Source: Promethearchaeota archaeon (lineage in GTDB: Archaea > Asgardarchaeota > Lokiarchaeia > Sigyniarchaeales > Promethearchaeaceae). Taken from it: a stretch of DNA of 49,531 nucleotides. The notes beneath the pieces were generated by a model. It was not told the origin of the DNA. It saw only the letters and a program-made list of their open reading frames with translations, and did not search any database. Positions 8,973-18,369 of this stretch are shown here, in pieces. The stretch lies in NCBI GenBank assembly GCA_016933055.1, contig JAFGBS010000032.1:1-49531 (forward strand), read 5' to 3'. The position numbers and the translations under genes are program-made. Within the stretch, counting starts at the first letter, position 1. Each line of letters opens with the position of its first letter.

Positions 8973-9979
8973 TCAGTGGTTGCCAGTTTTTTGTTGTTAA
9001 TCTTTCTCTCCAATCGATTTTTATCATAAAGAATGATCAGAATCGAGGTGAAAATTACTGCAAGACCAATGTAATGATAGAATTTAATTGGTTCATTTAA
9101 AATCCACCACGCAAAAAAACTGGTTAATATTGGTTGAGGAGCTTGAATCGCCGAAGAAAGTGCTAGATCAATATGTTTAATTGAAGAGTACCATCCGTAA
9201 TGTCCTATGACATAACTAAGACCGATTAAAAACATATATAATAGGTTACTCCAATCCAGAAACAATACCAAATCACTTATTGAGTAAGTACACAGCCAAA
9301 CGGAAAATAGAAGTACCATACCAATTAAGGTCCGGATAAAAATAACTTGGGATGGCTTCACTAACCCTTGTTGTAAAATCGGTTTCGTCACACTATGTCC
9401 TACCGTCCATAATAACGGCATAAGAAAGAGTACTAACGTACCAATATTCATTTCCTCAACACGAAAGGAGCCAAGAGTTAATGTGTATACGAGTGCGACT
9501 AAGATTACCGCTGTAAAGATTATCTGTATGATTGACGCTTTTTCCTTGAGAAATATCCACCCAATAATTATTGTGAATATTATGGATGACTTCATTGCTA
9601 TGGACCCTGAGATTGCTGCCGATTCACCCGATGAATCAAATCCATAAAAAAACATGATTTGAGATAATGCAAAAACGATTCCAACCGTGAGAAACCTCCA
9701 CCAATGCTTTTTTATGGTGAATTTTAGTTGACCGGAAGGATTTTTTCTTTGATTAAGTGTATGTTTTAGTGCAAGGGGAAATATGAGAATATTTTCAAAT
9801 AAAACAGTTGCAATGGCATAAATCACCGGATATAATACATCTGGTCTTTTTTCGGAAATTATAGGTTGAGTAGAGATTGCTATTACCGTAATAATGGCTG
9901 TTATTACACCAATTTTAAAGTTAGGTGATTTTCGGGTCTTTATATCGCTTTGGTTGGATATTTCTGCCAATGTGGTCAA
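8969..9979 (-). CDS. EamA-family (DMT) transporter
   Basis: 336 aa with ten predicted transmembrane helices arranged as two EamA repeats (about 25–160 and 180–315). Typical features are the hydrophobic helix pairs, GW(I/F)FLKEKAS after helix 4 and WWILNEPI near the end of the second repeat. DMT permeases export or import small metabolites such as amino acids, nucleotides or drugs. The substrate is not predictable. It lies 22 bp downstream of a second EamA gene on the same strand, so the two form a likely operon and may act as a heteromeric pair. Confidence 0.8.
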   Translation of the reverse strand: MTTLAEISNQSDIKTRKSPNFKIGVITAIITVIAISTQPIISEKRPDVLYPVIYAIATVLFENILIFPLALKHTLNQRKNPSGQLKFTIKKHWWRFLTVGIVFALSQIMFFYGFDSSGESAAISGSIAMKSSIIFTIIIGWIFLKEKASIIQIIFTAVILVALVYTLTLGSFRVEEMNIGTLVLFLMPLLWTVGHSVTKPILQQGLVKPSQVIFIRTLIGMVLLFSVWLCTYSISDLVLFLDWSNLLYMFLIGLSYVIGHYGWYSSIKHIDLALSSAIQAPQPILTSFFAWWILNEPIKFYHYIGLAVIFTSILIILYDKNRLERKINNKKLATTD

Positions 9980-10001
9980 TGTAAGTAAATATCATGCAGA
10001 G

Positions 10002-10988
10002 TTAAGGTTTAGGAAATTCGGAATCGTGAACTTGGATACCATTTTCAGACAGCTTGGATTTCTGTTTTGGGTGTAAAAATTGAGCTAAAATCAGTCCAAT
10101 TATGATTAATATAGTTCCAATTACCATTTTCCAATTGAGAATTTCTCCTAATATCAAAAATCCAAATAGGTAGGAAAATATAGGCATTAAGTACATCAGT
10201 ATAATGACGTCTTGGGATTTTGAATCAGCAAGAGCACTGTACCAAAACTGATATCCTATTCCTATACAGACTATACCAAGCCATGCTAATATAATCCAAT
10301 CAATTTCAGTCAAAATAGTTAAATTATTAGTGAAGTTAGGAAATTTAATAAATGCAAAGGGAACAATAACCACGGATGCAATAGTTTCAACAATTGTTAA
10401 AACGGTAAGACGATCGAATTTCGTCACGATCTCAGCTGAAATAGCTGAGAAACTCCCCCATAACAAAGCAGTTAATAGTGACATCAAATCTCCATATATA
10501 GTGGTTTTATCAATTTTAAATGATCCTGCTGTTGTTAAAATAAAGTATAATCCCGCAAAAGCCACCACTGCACCAAGAAAGATAAAGGGATTAATTTTGT
10601 TCTTATAAATAACTCCCGAGATGAAAAAAACGAAAAAGGTTTGCATTTGGAGGATAATGGATTGATTAATGGAGGTCGTTCCTAATATACCAAAATATTG
10701 CACTATATAAGATGCTCCAAAAGATATCACTCCCAGAAAAATCAATTGCTTCCAATTGGATTTGAATACTGCCGGAATCATTTTTAATTTTTTTTGAACT
10801 ACTAACGAACCCCATAGATATGGAAGACCAAACATTAAGCGTAAAGCGAGGTATGTGAATACATTGAATATTGGGTCTTTATTAACCTCGAGCACAAACT
10901 TGGAGAGAGAGAACGTAGTACTCCAAATTATGATTGCCCCCATTCCAAACCAGAAGGATTTTTTACTCATCATCGATGTATTCTTCAC
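10002..10988 (-). CDS. EamA-family (DMT) transporter
   Basis: 328 aa with ten predicted helices in two EamA repeats (residues about 12–150 and 165–315). The N-terminal FGMGAIIIWSTTFSLSKF and the terminal FLILGEILNWKM are characteristic. Met6 or Met7 could also be the start. It is the first gene of a two-gene leftward operon with the EamA gene at 8969–9979. The two share the same length class but differ in sequence. Tandem EamA genes are common as paired small-metabolite exporters. The substrate is unknown. Confidence 0.8.
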   Translation of the reverse strand: MKNTSMMSKKSFWFGMGAIIIWSTTFSLSKFVLEVNKDPIFNVFTYLALRLMFGLPYLWGSLVVQKKLKMIPAVFKSNWKQLIFLGVISFGASYIVQYFGILGTTSINQSIILQMQTFFVFFISGVIYKNKINPFIFLGAVVAFAGLYFILTTAGSFKIDKTTIYGDLMSLLTALLWGSFSAISAEIVTKFDRLTVLTIVETIASVVIVPFAFIKFPNFTNNLTILTEIDWIILAWLGIVCIGIGYQFWYSALADSKSQDVIILMYLMPIFSYLFGFLILGEILNWKMVIGTILIIIGLILAQFLHPKQKSKLSENGIQVHDSEFPKP

Positions 10989-11257
10989 CCATTCAATCCG
11001 TAGTTCTGCAATTCAGTGTTATGCATAAGGAATCCAACAATTCATTTTTCCATAACAATGGATAAACCTTGAATCTGAAAAAGTTGGTGCTTTCGTCTGA
11101 AAAAAAAAAGATGTTCTAGTGAAAAACCAGAATCATGAAAAATGGTGCTATGATTCACAGGGTCTTCCATCTTTTTTGGGAAGGACTTAAATAGAATAAT
11201 AAAGGTACAGTCAGATCTCTAGTAATGAAACTAGGGGAAAAAAATATGTGATAAAAA

Positions 11258-11602
11258 ATGGCTAAATCTAGATCAATCACCCAGATTCTAGCATTAATTG
11301 GAGGTATAATCATCGTTATTGATGGTATACTTACTCTGCTAGGATTCTTTGGAATTTATATACCCGGTTTACCTGGATGGGGCTGGTTTGTATGGCTTCC
11401 CAATTGGATCAATGCAATAATTTTAATTGTAGTGGGGCTATTAGTGTTATTCTCAGTAGATCTAATACAAGGATTAAGGATTCCATATAACGGTGTCTGG
11501 CTTTTAATTTTGGGAATTGCAGGAATAATTTTTGGAGGATACTTCTTAGGTGGAGCACTAGTAATTATTGCAGCGATTCTGTGGTTTTTAGGTAAAAAAT
11601 AA
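11258..11602 (+). CDS. Small membrane protein with Gly-rich helices
   Basis: 114 aa. Four hydrophobic helices (about 8–30, 42–62, 70–88, 92–112) have many Gly/Ile and short polar links, and the protein ends GKK. The region around residues 30–40 is PGLPGWGWF. No recognised family. It is a single-gene transcript, with a clear T-rich run right after the stop codon. Function is unknown. Confidence 0.6.
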   Translation: MAKSRSITQILALIGGIIIVIDGILTLLGFFGIYIPGLPGWGWFVWLPNWINAIILIVVGLLVLFSVDLIQGLRIPYNGVWLLILGIAGIIFGGYFLGGALVIIAAILWFLGKK

Positions 11603-12266
11603 AAATCTTTTTTCTTTTTTTCTATAGTGTTTTGAATTGTTCCCTTGCATATTCTTCCTTTTTCTCTATATGGCACACGTATAGTCAAATGGATGGTATA
11701 TGGGTAGGACAATGTCTAATAGTTCCCAAAACTATTAAAAAGGAAGCTGAATGTTAATGTGATGATAAGCTAAATTACGGCTTGTTTATGAATGTGGTAA
11801 TAGATGAAACACACGGCTGCAAACCTTAACTCTGGGATATGCCCAAATCCTAGAACTCTTTTTATCAATGCAGCTGTGATTATGTCCTTGTAATTCAAAG
11901 CTTATCTTTCCGCTGAATTTAGTATGTTGCAGCCGTTTAAACGAGTTCTTGGGAAAGAATAAGTCACAATTTCAATTAAAATACATTATATAATAAAATA
12001 AAAGTAGAGAATGTTGCACTGTCAATTTAGTTCAATTAAATATTGGAATGTTTTTCATTCCTTGACCCAGCGGATAATAGGTTTATCACATTATTGCTGA
12101 TTAGATAGATTTAAATAGAACTATCACCGTCTTTATTACATTAAAAAAATACGCGAATTGAACTGCACATGATAATCATCACTCAAAATTATTCTCTCAT
12201 GCCACCCACAGTGGAAGGAATCAATATTAGTGCAGTTCCATTTTTTGTATGGTATTGCTGCCTTGA
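11603..12266. other. Long intergenic region with a possible structured RNA
   Basis: No convincing gene is visible in these 664 bases. A perfect 10-bp inverted repeat (ACGGCTGCAA at 11813–11822, TTGCAGCCGT at 11927–11936) closes a roughly 104-nt internal segment that itself holds a TGGG/CCCA hairpin. Reading leftward, a TATA-like TATTATATAATG (about 11985–11996) lies some 50 nt upstream. This could be a minus-strand non-coding RNA, but no known RNA family was recognised. Confidence 0.25.
11606..11622 (+). terminator. T-rich terminator after the small membrane protein gene
   Basis: A run of T residues interrupted only by single C residues starts 3 bp after the stop codon. Archaeal RNA polymerase terminates at such oligo-T tracts, so this probably ends the 11258–11602 transcript. 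Confidence 0.45.
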
Positions 12267-13652
12267 TTGTTAGAATTCGGATTCATATATTCAATTCATG
12301 GCCTTATCTTCTTAGTATGCGACTTTGATGCGAAAAAGATCAGATTTCAGGAGTTAAACTCTCCTCGCATGCTTAAAAAACTAAAAAAAAGTGAGCTATT
12401 CATGGCGGAACCAATTATCGGAAAGGTGAAGGACCACCACCAAACAGAAGTGGTAAATTCTCAGAGCAGTCAAAAAGCTAAATTTGGTAGAAATGTGACC
12501 TTGTTTTATATCATTCAGTTTCTTTCAGGTTTACATTTCATAAGTGGCGTTCTCTTACCATTTTTCATAGAATGGGGCGGAATCAGTTTTAGTCAAGTAA
12601 TGTTTCTCCAAGCGATATTCCTCGGAGCAGCTTTTCTACTTGAAGTACCCACCGGCACAATTGCGGACTTTTTTGGTCGAAAGCACTCCATGATGTTGGG
12701 ATTTATTGTCACATTTATCGGTGCATTGATCTACTCTAGTGTCCCGAAATTTTGGATCTTCGTAATAGCGGAGAGTTTATGGGCACTTGGAGTAGCATTA
12801 CTAAGTGGTGCACAGGATGCGTTTTTATATGATACTCTAAAAGAAATAAACCGAGAACAAGATAGTAAAAAAGTGTTCGGTAGGACAAGGAGCATCTCAT
12901 TAGTAGGCATTCTTATAGCAGCTCCTATAGGATCCCTTATCGCATCCACATTGGGATTACGTTATACTATGATGCTAATGACAGTTCCTCTTGGAAGTGC
13001 AGCCTTATTATGTTTGTTTTTAAAAGAACCCGATATCCACAGAATTGAGCAGAAACAAAAATATTTCCAGATCATCAAAAATGGATTTATCCACATACAT
13101 ACATCCCGAACAATCAAGATCCTGGCAGTAGATTTACTCGTGACATCTATACTAGCATATTTTGTAATTTGGACAAACCAGCAAAGGTTGATCAACATAG
13201 GAATCGATGGATCATACTTGGGTTACATCAACATGATTTGGCTTGCGGTGGAGATATTGGTGTCAAACTCATTCGTCACCCTAGAAAAAGTACTGAAATC
13301 TAAAAAATCTGTGGTGTTTTTTACCACATTTTTTACGGGAATAGGATTTATACTGATGTCAATTACTCAAAATGTTTCCATTGTGGTCTTTGGGATTATG
13401 TTAGCCGCGGGATTTGGTTTAGGACGCTGGGTCTTAATGATTCACTATTTAAATAAACACATTCCCTCAGAACAACGAGCAATGATCATATCTACAATTG
13501 TGATGTTTAAGCAACTTGCACACGTAATGATAAATCCACTAGTTGGTTTTTTAGTTGAATGGAATTTAGTAATTGTTCTCCTCATACTAGGAGGTCTTTT
13601 GATAGTATGGAGCATTATAAGTCCAGTTAAAGAATCCCATTTGGTAGATTAA
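12267..13652 (+). CDS. MFS transporter
   Basis: 461 aa as drawn. The first 45 residues are not typical of the family and the ATG at 12402 (Met46) is the likelier start, giving 416 aa. Twelve predicted helices follow. Motif A between helices 2 and 3 is GTIADFFGRKHSM. The central loop after helix 6 is about residues 255–275. The protein resembles drug or metabolite exporters of the major facilitator superfamily. The next gene downstream (13712) is a paralogue with the same opening pattern. A T8 run follows the stop codon at 13667–13674. The substrate is unknown. Confidence 0.8.
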   Translation: MLEFGFIYSIHGLIFLVCDFDAKKIRFQELNSPRMLKKLKKSELFMAEPIIGKVKDHHQTEVVNSQSSQKAKFGRNVTLFYIIQFLSGLHFISGVLLPFFIEWGGISFSQVMFLQAIFLGAAFLLEVPTGTIADFFGRKHSMMLGFIVTFIGALIYSSVPKFWIFVIAESLWALGVALLSGAQDAFLYDTLKEINREQDSKKVFGRTRSISLVGILIAAPIGSLIASTLGLRYTMMLMTVPLGSAALLCLFLKEPDIHRIEQKQKYFQIIKNGFIHIHTSRTIKILAVDLLVTSILAYFVIWTNQQRLINIGIDGSYLGYINMIWLAVEILVSNSFVTLEKVLKSKKSVVFFTTFFTGIGFILMSITQNVSIVVFGIMLAAGFGLGRWVLMIHYLNKHIPSEQRAMIISTIVMFKQLAHVMINPLVGFLVEWNLVIVLLILGGLLIVWSIISPVKESHLVD

Positions 13653-13711
13653 CACTTAAACATATCTTTTTTTTAATACGAGATTAAATATCCAGTTGGA
13701 AAAGGAAAGGG

Positions 13712-14950
13712 ATGGCGAATCTCACTTTAGAACTATGGCGTTCTTCCAAGCGGAATCGGAAATATGCAAGAAATATTTGGCTATTATATGGGATATCATT
13801 TTTTAACGGAATGCATTTCGTTTATGCATTGCTAATTCCCTATTTTGTGGATTGGGGTGGCATAACATTTCCCCAGATCATGAATCTGCAAAGTATCTAT
13901 ATGATCACTATTTTTCTGACAGAAATTCCTCTTGGAGTAGTATCCGATTGCGTTTCTAGAAAACTCTCACTTTCATTAGGATTTTTAATAACCATTGCAG
14001 CAATTTTATTCTATTCCGCTATTCCCCGTTTTTTCTTGTTTGTGATTGCCGAAATCCTCTGGGCTTGTGCTACTAGTTTAATTTCGGGAGCAGATCGCGC
14101 CTTAATGTATGATTCTTTGATAAAATTGACTTGGAAAAATAAAGAAAGAAATAGTTCCAATTCCGTTTCTGTCTTTGGTAAATATACTAGTTTTAATCTT
14201 ATAGGTTTTCTAATTTCAGCCCCGATCGGTACCATAATCTCAATATATATGGGATTACGGGCAACTATGATGTTTATGATAATTCCCGCGGGAATTGCAT
14301 TCATTAGTACGTTATTTCTAATTGAACCGGTCAAGTTAAAAGATAGAATGACAAAACCGTATTTGAAATTGATATTTTCAGGTTTTCAATCAATTTGGAA
14401 AAATACAGGATTCCGGACTCTTGTCTTGGATGATTTGATAGTAATTTGTCTGTGTAATCATGTGGGCTTCAGCTACCAGCAAAAGCTAAGAATTCTTGGG
14501 ATCAGTGATAGTAATTTTGGTTGGATTTTCATGATTTACATCATTTTTACTATAGTAGGTTCGAATATACACACTCCTCTGGTAAAAAAATTTCACAACA
14601 GAAGAAAAATACTGTTCTTTACGACACTCGGAGCAGGAATGGGTTTGATTATTTTGTTTCTTAGTAATACGCTCCTCTGGATGATAATTGGTATGATTTT
14701 AGTTGCAACTTTTGGAATTACCTATGCAACAGTAAGAATGGGATATTACCAATCTTACATCTCATCTGATCAGCGTTCCACGATCATTTCTACTATTAAT
14801 ATGATTCGACTACTTTGGTTAAGTGGAATTAATATATTAGTGGGATTTTTGTCCAAAATTGATTTATCTTTAGTTTTTATAATCTTTGGTGGTGTTTTAA
14901 GCATATGGGCATTTATTTCACCAATAAAGGAAGAGTATTTGAAAAATTAG
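13712..14950 (+). CDS. MFS transporter, paralogue of the upstream gene
   Basis: 412 aa with twelve predicted helices. The segments DWGGITFPQIMNLQ and EIPLGVVSDCVSRK parallel EWGGISFSQVMFLQ and EVPTGTIADFFGRK of the preceding MFS protein, showing an old tandem duplication. Motif A is degraded here: the second Gly of the DxxGRK pattern is replaced by Ser (SDCVSRK). The start ATG follows a GGAAAGG-like purine run. Likely an exporter with unknown substrate. Confidence 0.8.
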   Translation: MANLTLELWRSSKRNRKYARNIWLLYGISFFNGMHFVYALLIPYFVDWGGITFPQIMNLQSIYMITIFLTEIPLGVVSDCVSRKLSLSLGFLITIAAILFYSAIPRFFLFVIAEILWACATSLISGADRALMYDSLIKLTWKNKERNSSNSVSVFGKYTSFNLIGFLISAPIGTIISIYMGLRATMMFMIIPAGIAFISTLFLIEPVKLKDRMTKPYLKLIFSGFQSIWKNTGFRTLVLDDLIVICLCNHVGFSYQQKLRILGISDSNFGWIFMIYIIFTIVGSNIHTPLVKKFHNRRKILFFTTLGAGMGLIILFLSNTLLWMIIGMILVATFGITYATVRMGYYQSYISSDQRSTIISTINMIRLLWLSGINILVGFLSKIDLSLVFIIFGGVLSIWAFISPIKEEYLKN

Positions 14951-14974
14951 GTAGTGTAGCATGCAAGAGTAGTT

Positions 14975-15622
14975 TCAAATTTTCCTTGCATAAATCCAAT
15001 ATTGCTGTTCTCCCCCACGAATCAGAGCACCTTCAAATAAAATTTGCAGTCCCGCATCTTGAACCAATTTTAGGGTTTTTTTAGGAGAATGGTTACTCCA
15101 AAACATTGGTGAGCCGAAAAAGTTACTAAATCCTTCGGAACCAGAGGTTCCGGAATTGATCAGTAGAGTACCACCCGATTTTAATATTCGAGTAAATTTC
15201 TTGAAGACTTCCCCGTGAAATCTTCTTGGAATATGGAATAGAGTAAATACGGAAATTATCCCATCAAAGTATTTTTCAGGAAATACTGTATCAACATCAA
15301 GAATATTCATCTTTCTCAGTTCAGCTTCAGGCACATTCTTTTTTGCTAATTTCAGCATAGTATCACTAATATCGATACCAATCACTTGCATACCTGCATC
15401 TAGGAAATATCGAGACGAAGGTACCCCACTTCCAACTCCCGCATCAAGGATTTTGCCTTTTTCCGGTAAATATTCCACAAATTTCTGTAACAAATCATTA
15501 AATTTATCCGTAATCCGCCAATCTTCATAATTCTCCGCCATCACATTATAAGAATTAGCAACTATATTCATTATTTCGTATTCGCTCATTTTCATTATTA
15601 CGGACAAGGACAACAAAAACAT
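14975..15622 (-). CDS. Class I SAM-dependent methyltransferase
   Basis: 215 aa. SAM-binding motif I is ILDAGVGSGVPSSRYF (about residues 58–74), followed by VIGIDIS (motif II acidic residue) and GIISVFTLFHIP (motif IV). The fold is UbiE/Methyltransf_11-like. The first residues MFLLSLSVI look like upstream sequence. Met10 or Met12 (15595 or 15589) starts a normal N-terminus with YxxMAENYEDWR. The substrate could be a small metabolite, lipid or tRNA base and cannot be told from this sequence. Confidence 0.75.
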   Translation of the reverse strand: MFLLSLSVIMKMSEYEIMNIVANSYNVMAENYEDWRITDKFNDLLQKFVEYLPEKGKILDAGVGSGVPSSRYFLDAGMQVIGIDISDTMLKLAKKNVPEAELRKMNILDVDTVFPEKYFDGIISVFTLFHIPRRFHGEVFKKFTRILKSGGTLLINSGTSGSEGFSNFFGSPMFWSNHSPKKTLKLVQDAGLQILFEGALIRGGEQQYWIYARKI

Positions 15623-15736
15623 AATAGTTCGGACTTCGAAAAATAACCATAGGTGTTAGTCCAACTTAATTTTATTAATTTACACACATCGGGAATCTAT
15701 AAAATAAAAAAAAATTTAGAATTTTGGTAATTCTAT

Positions 15737-16972
15737 TTAAGTTTCAAGTTGAATTTCTTCAAGGGTTTTGCCTTTGGGTTCATATTTGAGGATTAAAAGT
15801 GCAATCAATGGAAGTAAGGCAATAGCTGCTGCAATGAGATAATTCAACCGGTATGCCGAGAGTGCTTCGGGAGTAGCTGCTGCAGGTACAATTAATGCTG
15901 TGAGAATTGGTCCCACCACATATCCTACTCGAGATAAAGTTAAAGAGAACCCAACAGCAGTTGCTCGTATTTTAGTTTCAAACATTTCGGAGATATACAC
16001 TAATAAAAAGCCCAAGAACATACTCATAAAGAAATATACGAACACTAAGAATCCTAATCCAAAAACTGCCATAAATACATAACTAATCGCTGCTCCTGCA
16101 CTACTGAACAGGAAAGAGCCTATTCTTCCTATTTTATCCAAGACAAATCCAACCGTTAATGCACCTAGTATCGTCGAAAGCCCTGCAAAGGTGTAAATAG
16201 TATCAAATTTCTCAGGATCGAATTCTAGAACTTGTAAGTAGAAAATTTGCACTGTACCTGTGGCCATCTTAAATGCAACATTCCAACAAATGTAGATCAA
16301 ACCAGTTACTAAGACATAACCCCATTCTTTTGCTTTAAATGTCGTTAAACTACGCCAAAAATCCCCAATTGAGCGCTTATATTCATCTCGGTGAGTTCTC
16401 CAGCGATGAGTCTCTTTCATGGGGATCCATAATAATATTAGAACCAATCCAAAAATTCCCATGAATCCATAACTCCATTGCCACCCAAAACTGTCTATTA
16501 TTTTTGGACCCAATAGAGCATATAGTGGAATTAGTCCGATTAAAAATGCTAGACTCCCGTTTCTTCCTCGTCTATGCGCAGGACTTTCCTCAGCAACAGG
16601 GATTGTCCACATATTCACATTAGTTGCGAGAATTACTATAGCATAAAGCACCATGAATAACCACAAATTCAATGTACCTAGTAGACCAATAAGTACTGCA
16701 GCACCACCCATCAAAATCAGTAAAATTAAGATTCCAATCTTTCTACCCCATGCATCTGCGAAATACGAGATCACAAATACAAGGAAAGCTACTGCTCCAA
16801 AAATTCCTTGGAGGTAAAAGAAATAATTGTCTGCGATTCCAAAATGGGCTATAATCTCTGGTATCGCATTAGTTTCGATTAAACTAAGGTATTGATCAAC
16901 CAAAGCAACCAAACCCATTAGCACAACCAAATAAAAAATATACCCTCTGGATCTAACACGTTCTTCCGACAT
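15737..16972 (-). CDS. MFS transporter (sugar-porter-like)
   Basis: 411 aa with twelve predicted helices. Motif A is DAWGRKIG (about residues 68–75), repeated in the second half as VLDKIGRIG (about 275). PAHRRGRNGS after helix 4 is the R-x-x-R-G-R type motif seen in sugar and metabolite:H+ symporters. The C-terminus is soluble and charged (KYEPKGKTLEEI), also typical of that subgroup. The substrate is unknown. It is a single gene, and its upstream side opens into the repeat-rich interval. Confidence 0.8.
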   Translation of the reverse strand: MSEERVRSRGYIFYLVVLMGLVALVDQYLSLIETNAIPEIIAHFGIADNYFFYLQGIFGAVAFLVFVISYFADAWGRKIGILILLILMGGAAVLIGLLGTLNLWLFMVLYAIVILATNVNMWTIPVAEESPAHRRGRNGSLAFLIGLIPLYALLGPKIIDSFGWQWSYGFMGIFGLVLILLWIPMKETHRWRTHRDEYKRSIGDFWRSLTTFKAKEWGYVLVTGLIYICWNVAFKMATGTVQIFYLQVLEFDPEKFDTIYTFAGLSTILGALTVGFVLDKIGRIGSFLFSSAGAAISYVFMAVFGLGFLVFVYFFMSMFLGFLLVYISEMFETKIRATAVGFSLTLSRVGYVVGPILTALIVPAAATPEALSAYRLNYLIAAAIALLPLIALLILKYEPKGKTLEEIQLET

Positions 16973-17107
16973 GATGTATCACATCTCTTCGTATATAGAC
17001 TTTAGAGTATAAAATACTATCTCGTTCCCCCGAATGAATGCAATGGGGATGAAAAATAGGGACTTAGTTTTCACTACATATAATGAGATTTTCAACTTTT
17101 TGATTAG

Positions 17108-17476
17108 TCAACATCTATCCCGTGATGTCTAAAAATTTTTCATTAGGTGTACAGAGGGTATATAGTACGAACTTCTGTTAATTTGGTACTGATATAGATG
17201 CCTCATGCTACGCATTCGGCTTTTGTTTTAGATCGGCTACCCTCCCAAGAGTCCGCACCAAGGACTAACCTATTCTACATCTGATCGGGGTATTTAAATG
17301 AACCAAGATGTGTTACAAATCGTGTTACTTATCCATCGCTTCGCTTGGATAGGCTTGCCTATCCATCCTAATGTAAAATCACATTTTGATTCCGATTTAT
17401 ACGTACCACGCTATTCTATGATGGTTTTAAGTAAATGGGTTAGTATATTGCACAGAAATACCCACATAGATGTTGA
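17108..17476 (+). mobile_element. MITE-like element, complete copy
   Basis: 369 bp. The left end is TCAACATCTAT (17108–17118) and the right end is its reverse complement ATAGATGTTGA (17466–17476). TTAG lies directly outside both ends and is a probable target duplication. Internal features are a GGTATATAGTA block at 17158–17168 and a perfect palindrome GGATAGG-CTTG-CCTATCC at 17347–17364. There is no transposase gene. Left-end and right-end segments match the copies near 33.7, 43.0 and 49.45 kb. Calling it a non-autonomous transposon is inference from the ends, the flanking repeat and the copy number. Confidence 0.6.
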
Positions 17477-17483
17477 TTAGTCA

Positions 17484-17729
17484 AATTTGTTACTATGGCA
17501 TTCTATCATCAAACTACGCTGAAAGCCTATTCCGTTATCCTACAAATGATTTCATAGGTTTTTTGCGTAGTTACGTCTAAAATCCATGAAATGCGTATAT
17601 TGAGTAACTCATAGGGTGGTTTGACAGTTATCCCAATTTCATAACGTAGATGTGTGGTAAACATTTGTATAGGCAATTACTTGCACGACCCTGCCTTAAT
17701 AAGCGTTTAAATGGCTAGATAGATGTTGA
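17484..17729 (-). mobile_element. Partial MITE-like element
   Basis: The inverted terminus ATAGATGTTGA is at 17719–17729. Read leftward, the first 45 bases align with the start of the repeats at 32036 and 33661, for example TTTAAACGCTTAT against TTTAAACGATTAG. The opposite end is not found, so this is a decayed or truncated copy abutting the complete element. Confidence 0.4.
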
Positions 17730-17826
17730 CTAAATAAAATCTGGGAATTAAAAAAACCAATTCTTATATTTACCTTAATCCTGATGGAAAATTTTGTTTA
17801 CTGTGAGTGTGAAAAAGAAGAACAGA

Positions 17827-18369
17827 TTATTCTTCATCACCTGTATCAGTTTCTACGATTTCTTTGATCTTAAAACGATTCACTAATTCCTTTTTACTTT
17901 TTCCATTTGATGCTAGTATAACCAGTCCCTCGTGATCTTGTATCCTTTCTAATATCCATGCAGTATCAGCATTCTCATACCTATCATGAGCGTCTTCAAT
18001 TTCCGTTCGTTTTCCAAATAGAGCATCCGCTTCATCAAATAATAGAATCCAATCTTTTCGTTCAGCTTTTGAAAATGCTTTTTTTAAACTTTTCTCGGTT
18101 TGTCCAACATATTTACTGATAACAGTAGCTAAATCTATTCGACAAAAGGGTGAACGGAGTCGGTTCTCCAAATAGGCTATGCCCTTCTCCCGTTTTGAAG
18201 GCGTACCCACAAGAAGAATACGTTTGGGAATAGTTTCTTTTTGTAGAATCGTGTTTATTTTTGCTTTTAGACTAGAGCTAGGGGTGTGTTTTTGGTGAAG
18301 TTTGCGGTTATTCGTTGATCGTATTCTCTCTGCAAATTTTCTGGATTTCATATTATCAGATTTCCCCAA
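17827..18369 (-). CDS. AAA+ ATPase-like protein with a lost P-loop
   Basis: 180 aa. The region from residue 76 matches AAA+ proteins: FCRIDLATVISKYVGQTEK, then Walker B ILLFDEADALFGKR (108–121) and a sensor-1-like LVILASN (149–155). Where Walker A should be (about 53–65) the sequence reads GTPSKREKGIAY, without GxxGxGK(S/T), so ATP binding is probably gone. The protein also stops right after sensor 1 and lacks the usual lid domain. It may be a pseudo-ATPase or a decaying gene. It borders a repeat-filled interval and a pseudogene, favouring decay. Confidence 0.55.
   Translation of the reverse strand: MGKSDNMKSRKFAERIRSTNNRKLHQKHTPSSSLKAKINTILQKETIPKRILLVGTPSKREKGIAYLENRLRSPFCRIDLATVISKYVGQTEKSLKKAFSKAERKDWILLFDEADALFGKRTEIEDAHDRYENADTAWILERIQDHEGLVILASNGKSKKELVNRFKIKEIVETDTGDEE

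Larger units (their letters stand above)
16973..17826. other. 854-bp gene-free interval filled by repeat elements
   Basis: This stretch holds one complete repeat element (17108–17476) and the end of a second related copy (terminus at 17719–17729). The remaining bases at 17030–17107 and 17730–17826 show no coding signal. Short open frames inside lack a start context and overlap the repeat. Confidence 0.6.

Noticed and set aside
11755..11914. Box C/D-like GTGATGA and CTGA
   Set aside because: The distance is about 155 nt and no C'/D' pair with proper spacing was found. Short motifs like these are expected by chance.
17298..17480. 60-codon frame inside the complete element
   Set aside because: It lies wholly inside the repeat, across the palindrome, and is not kept in the other copies.
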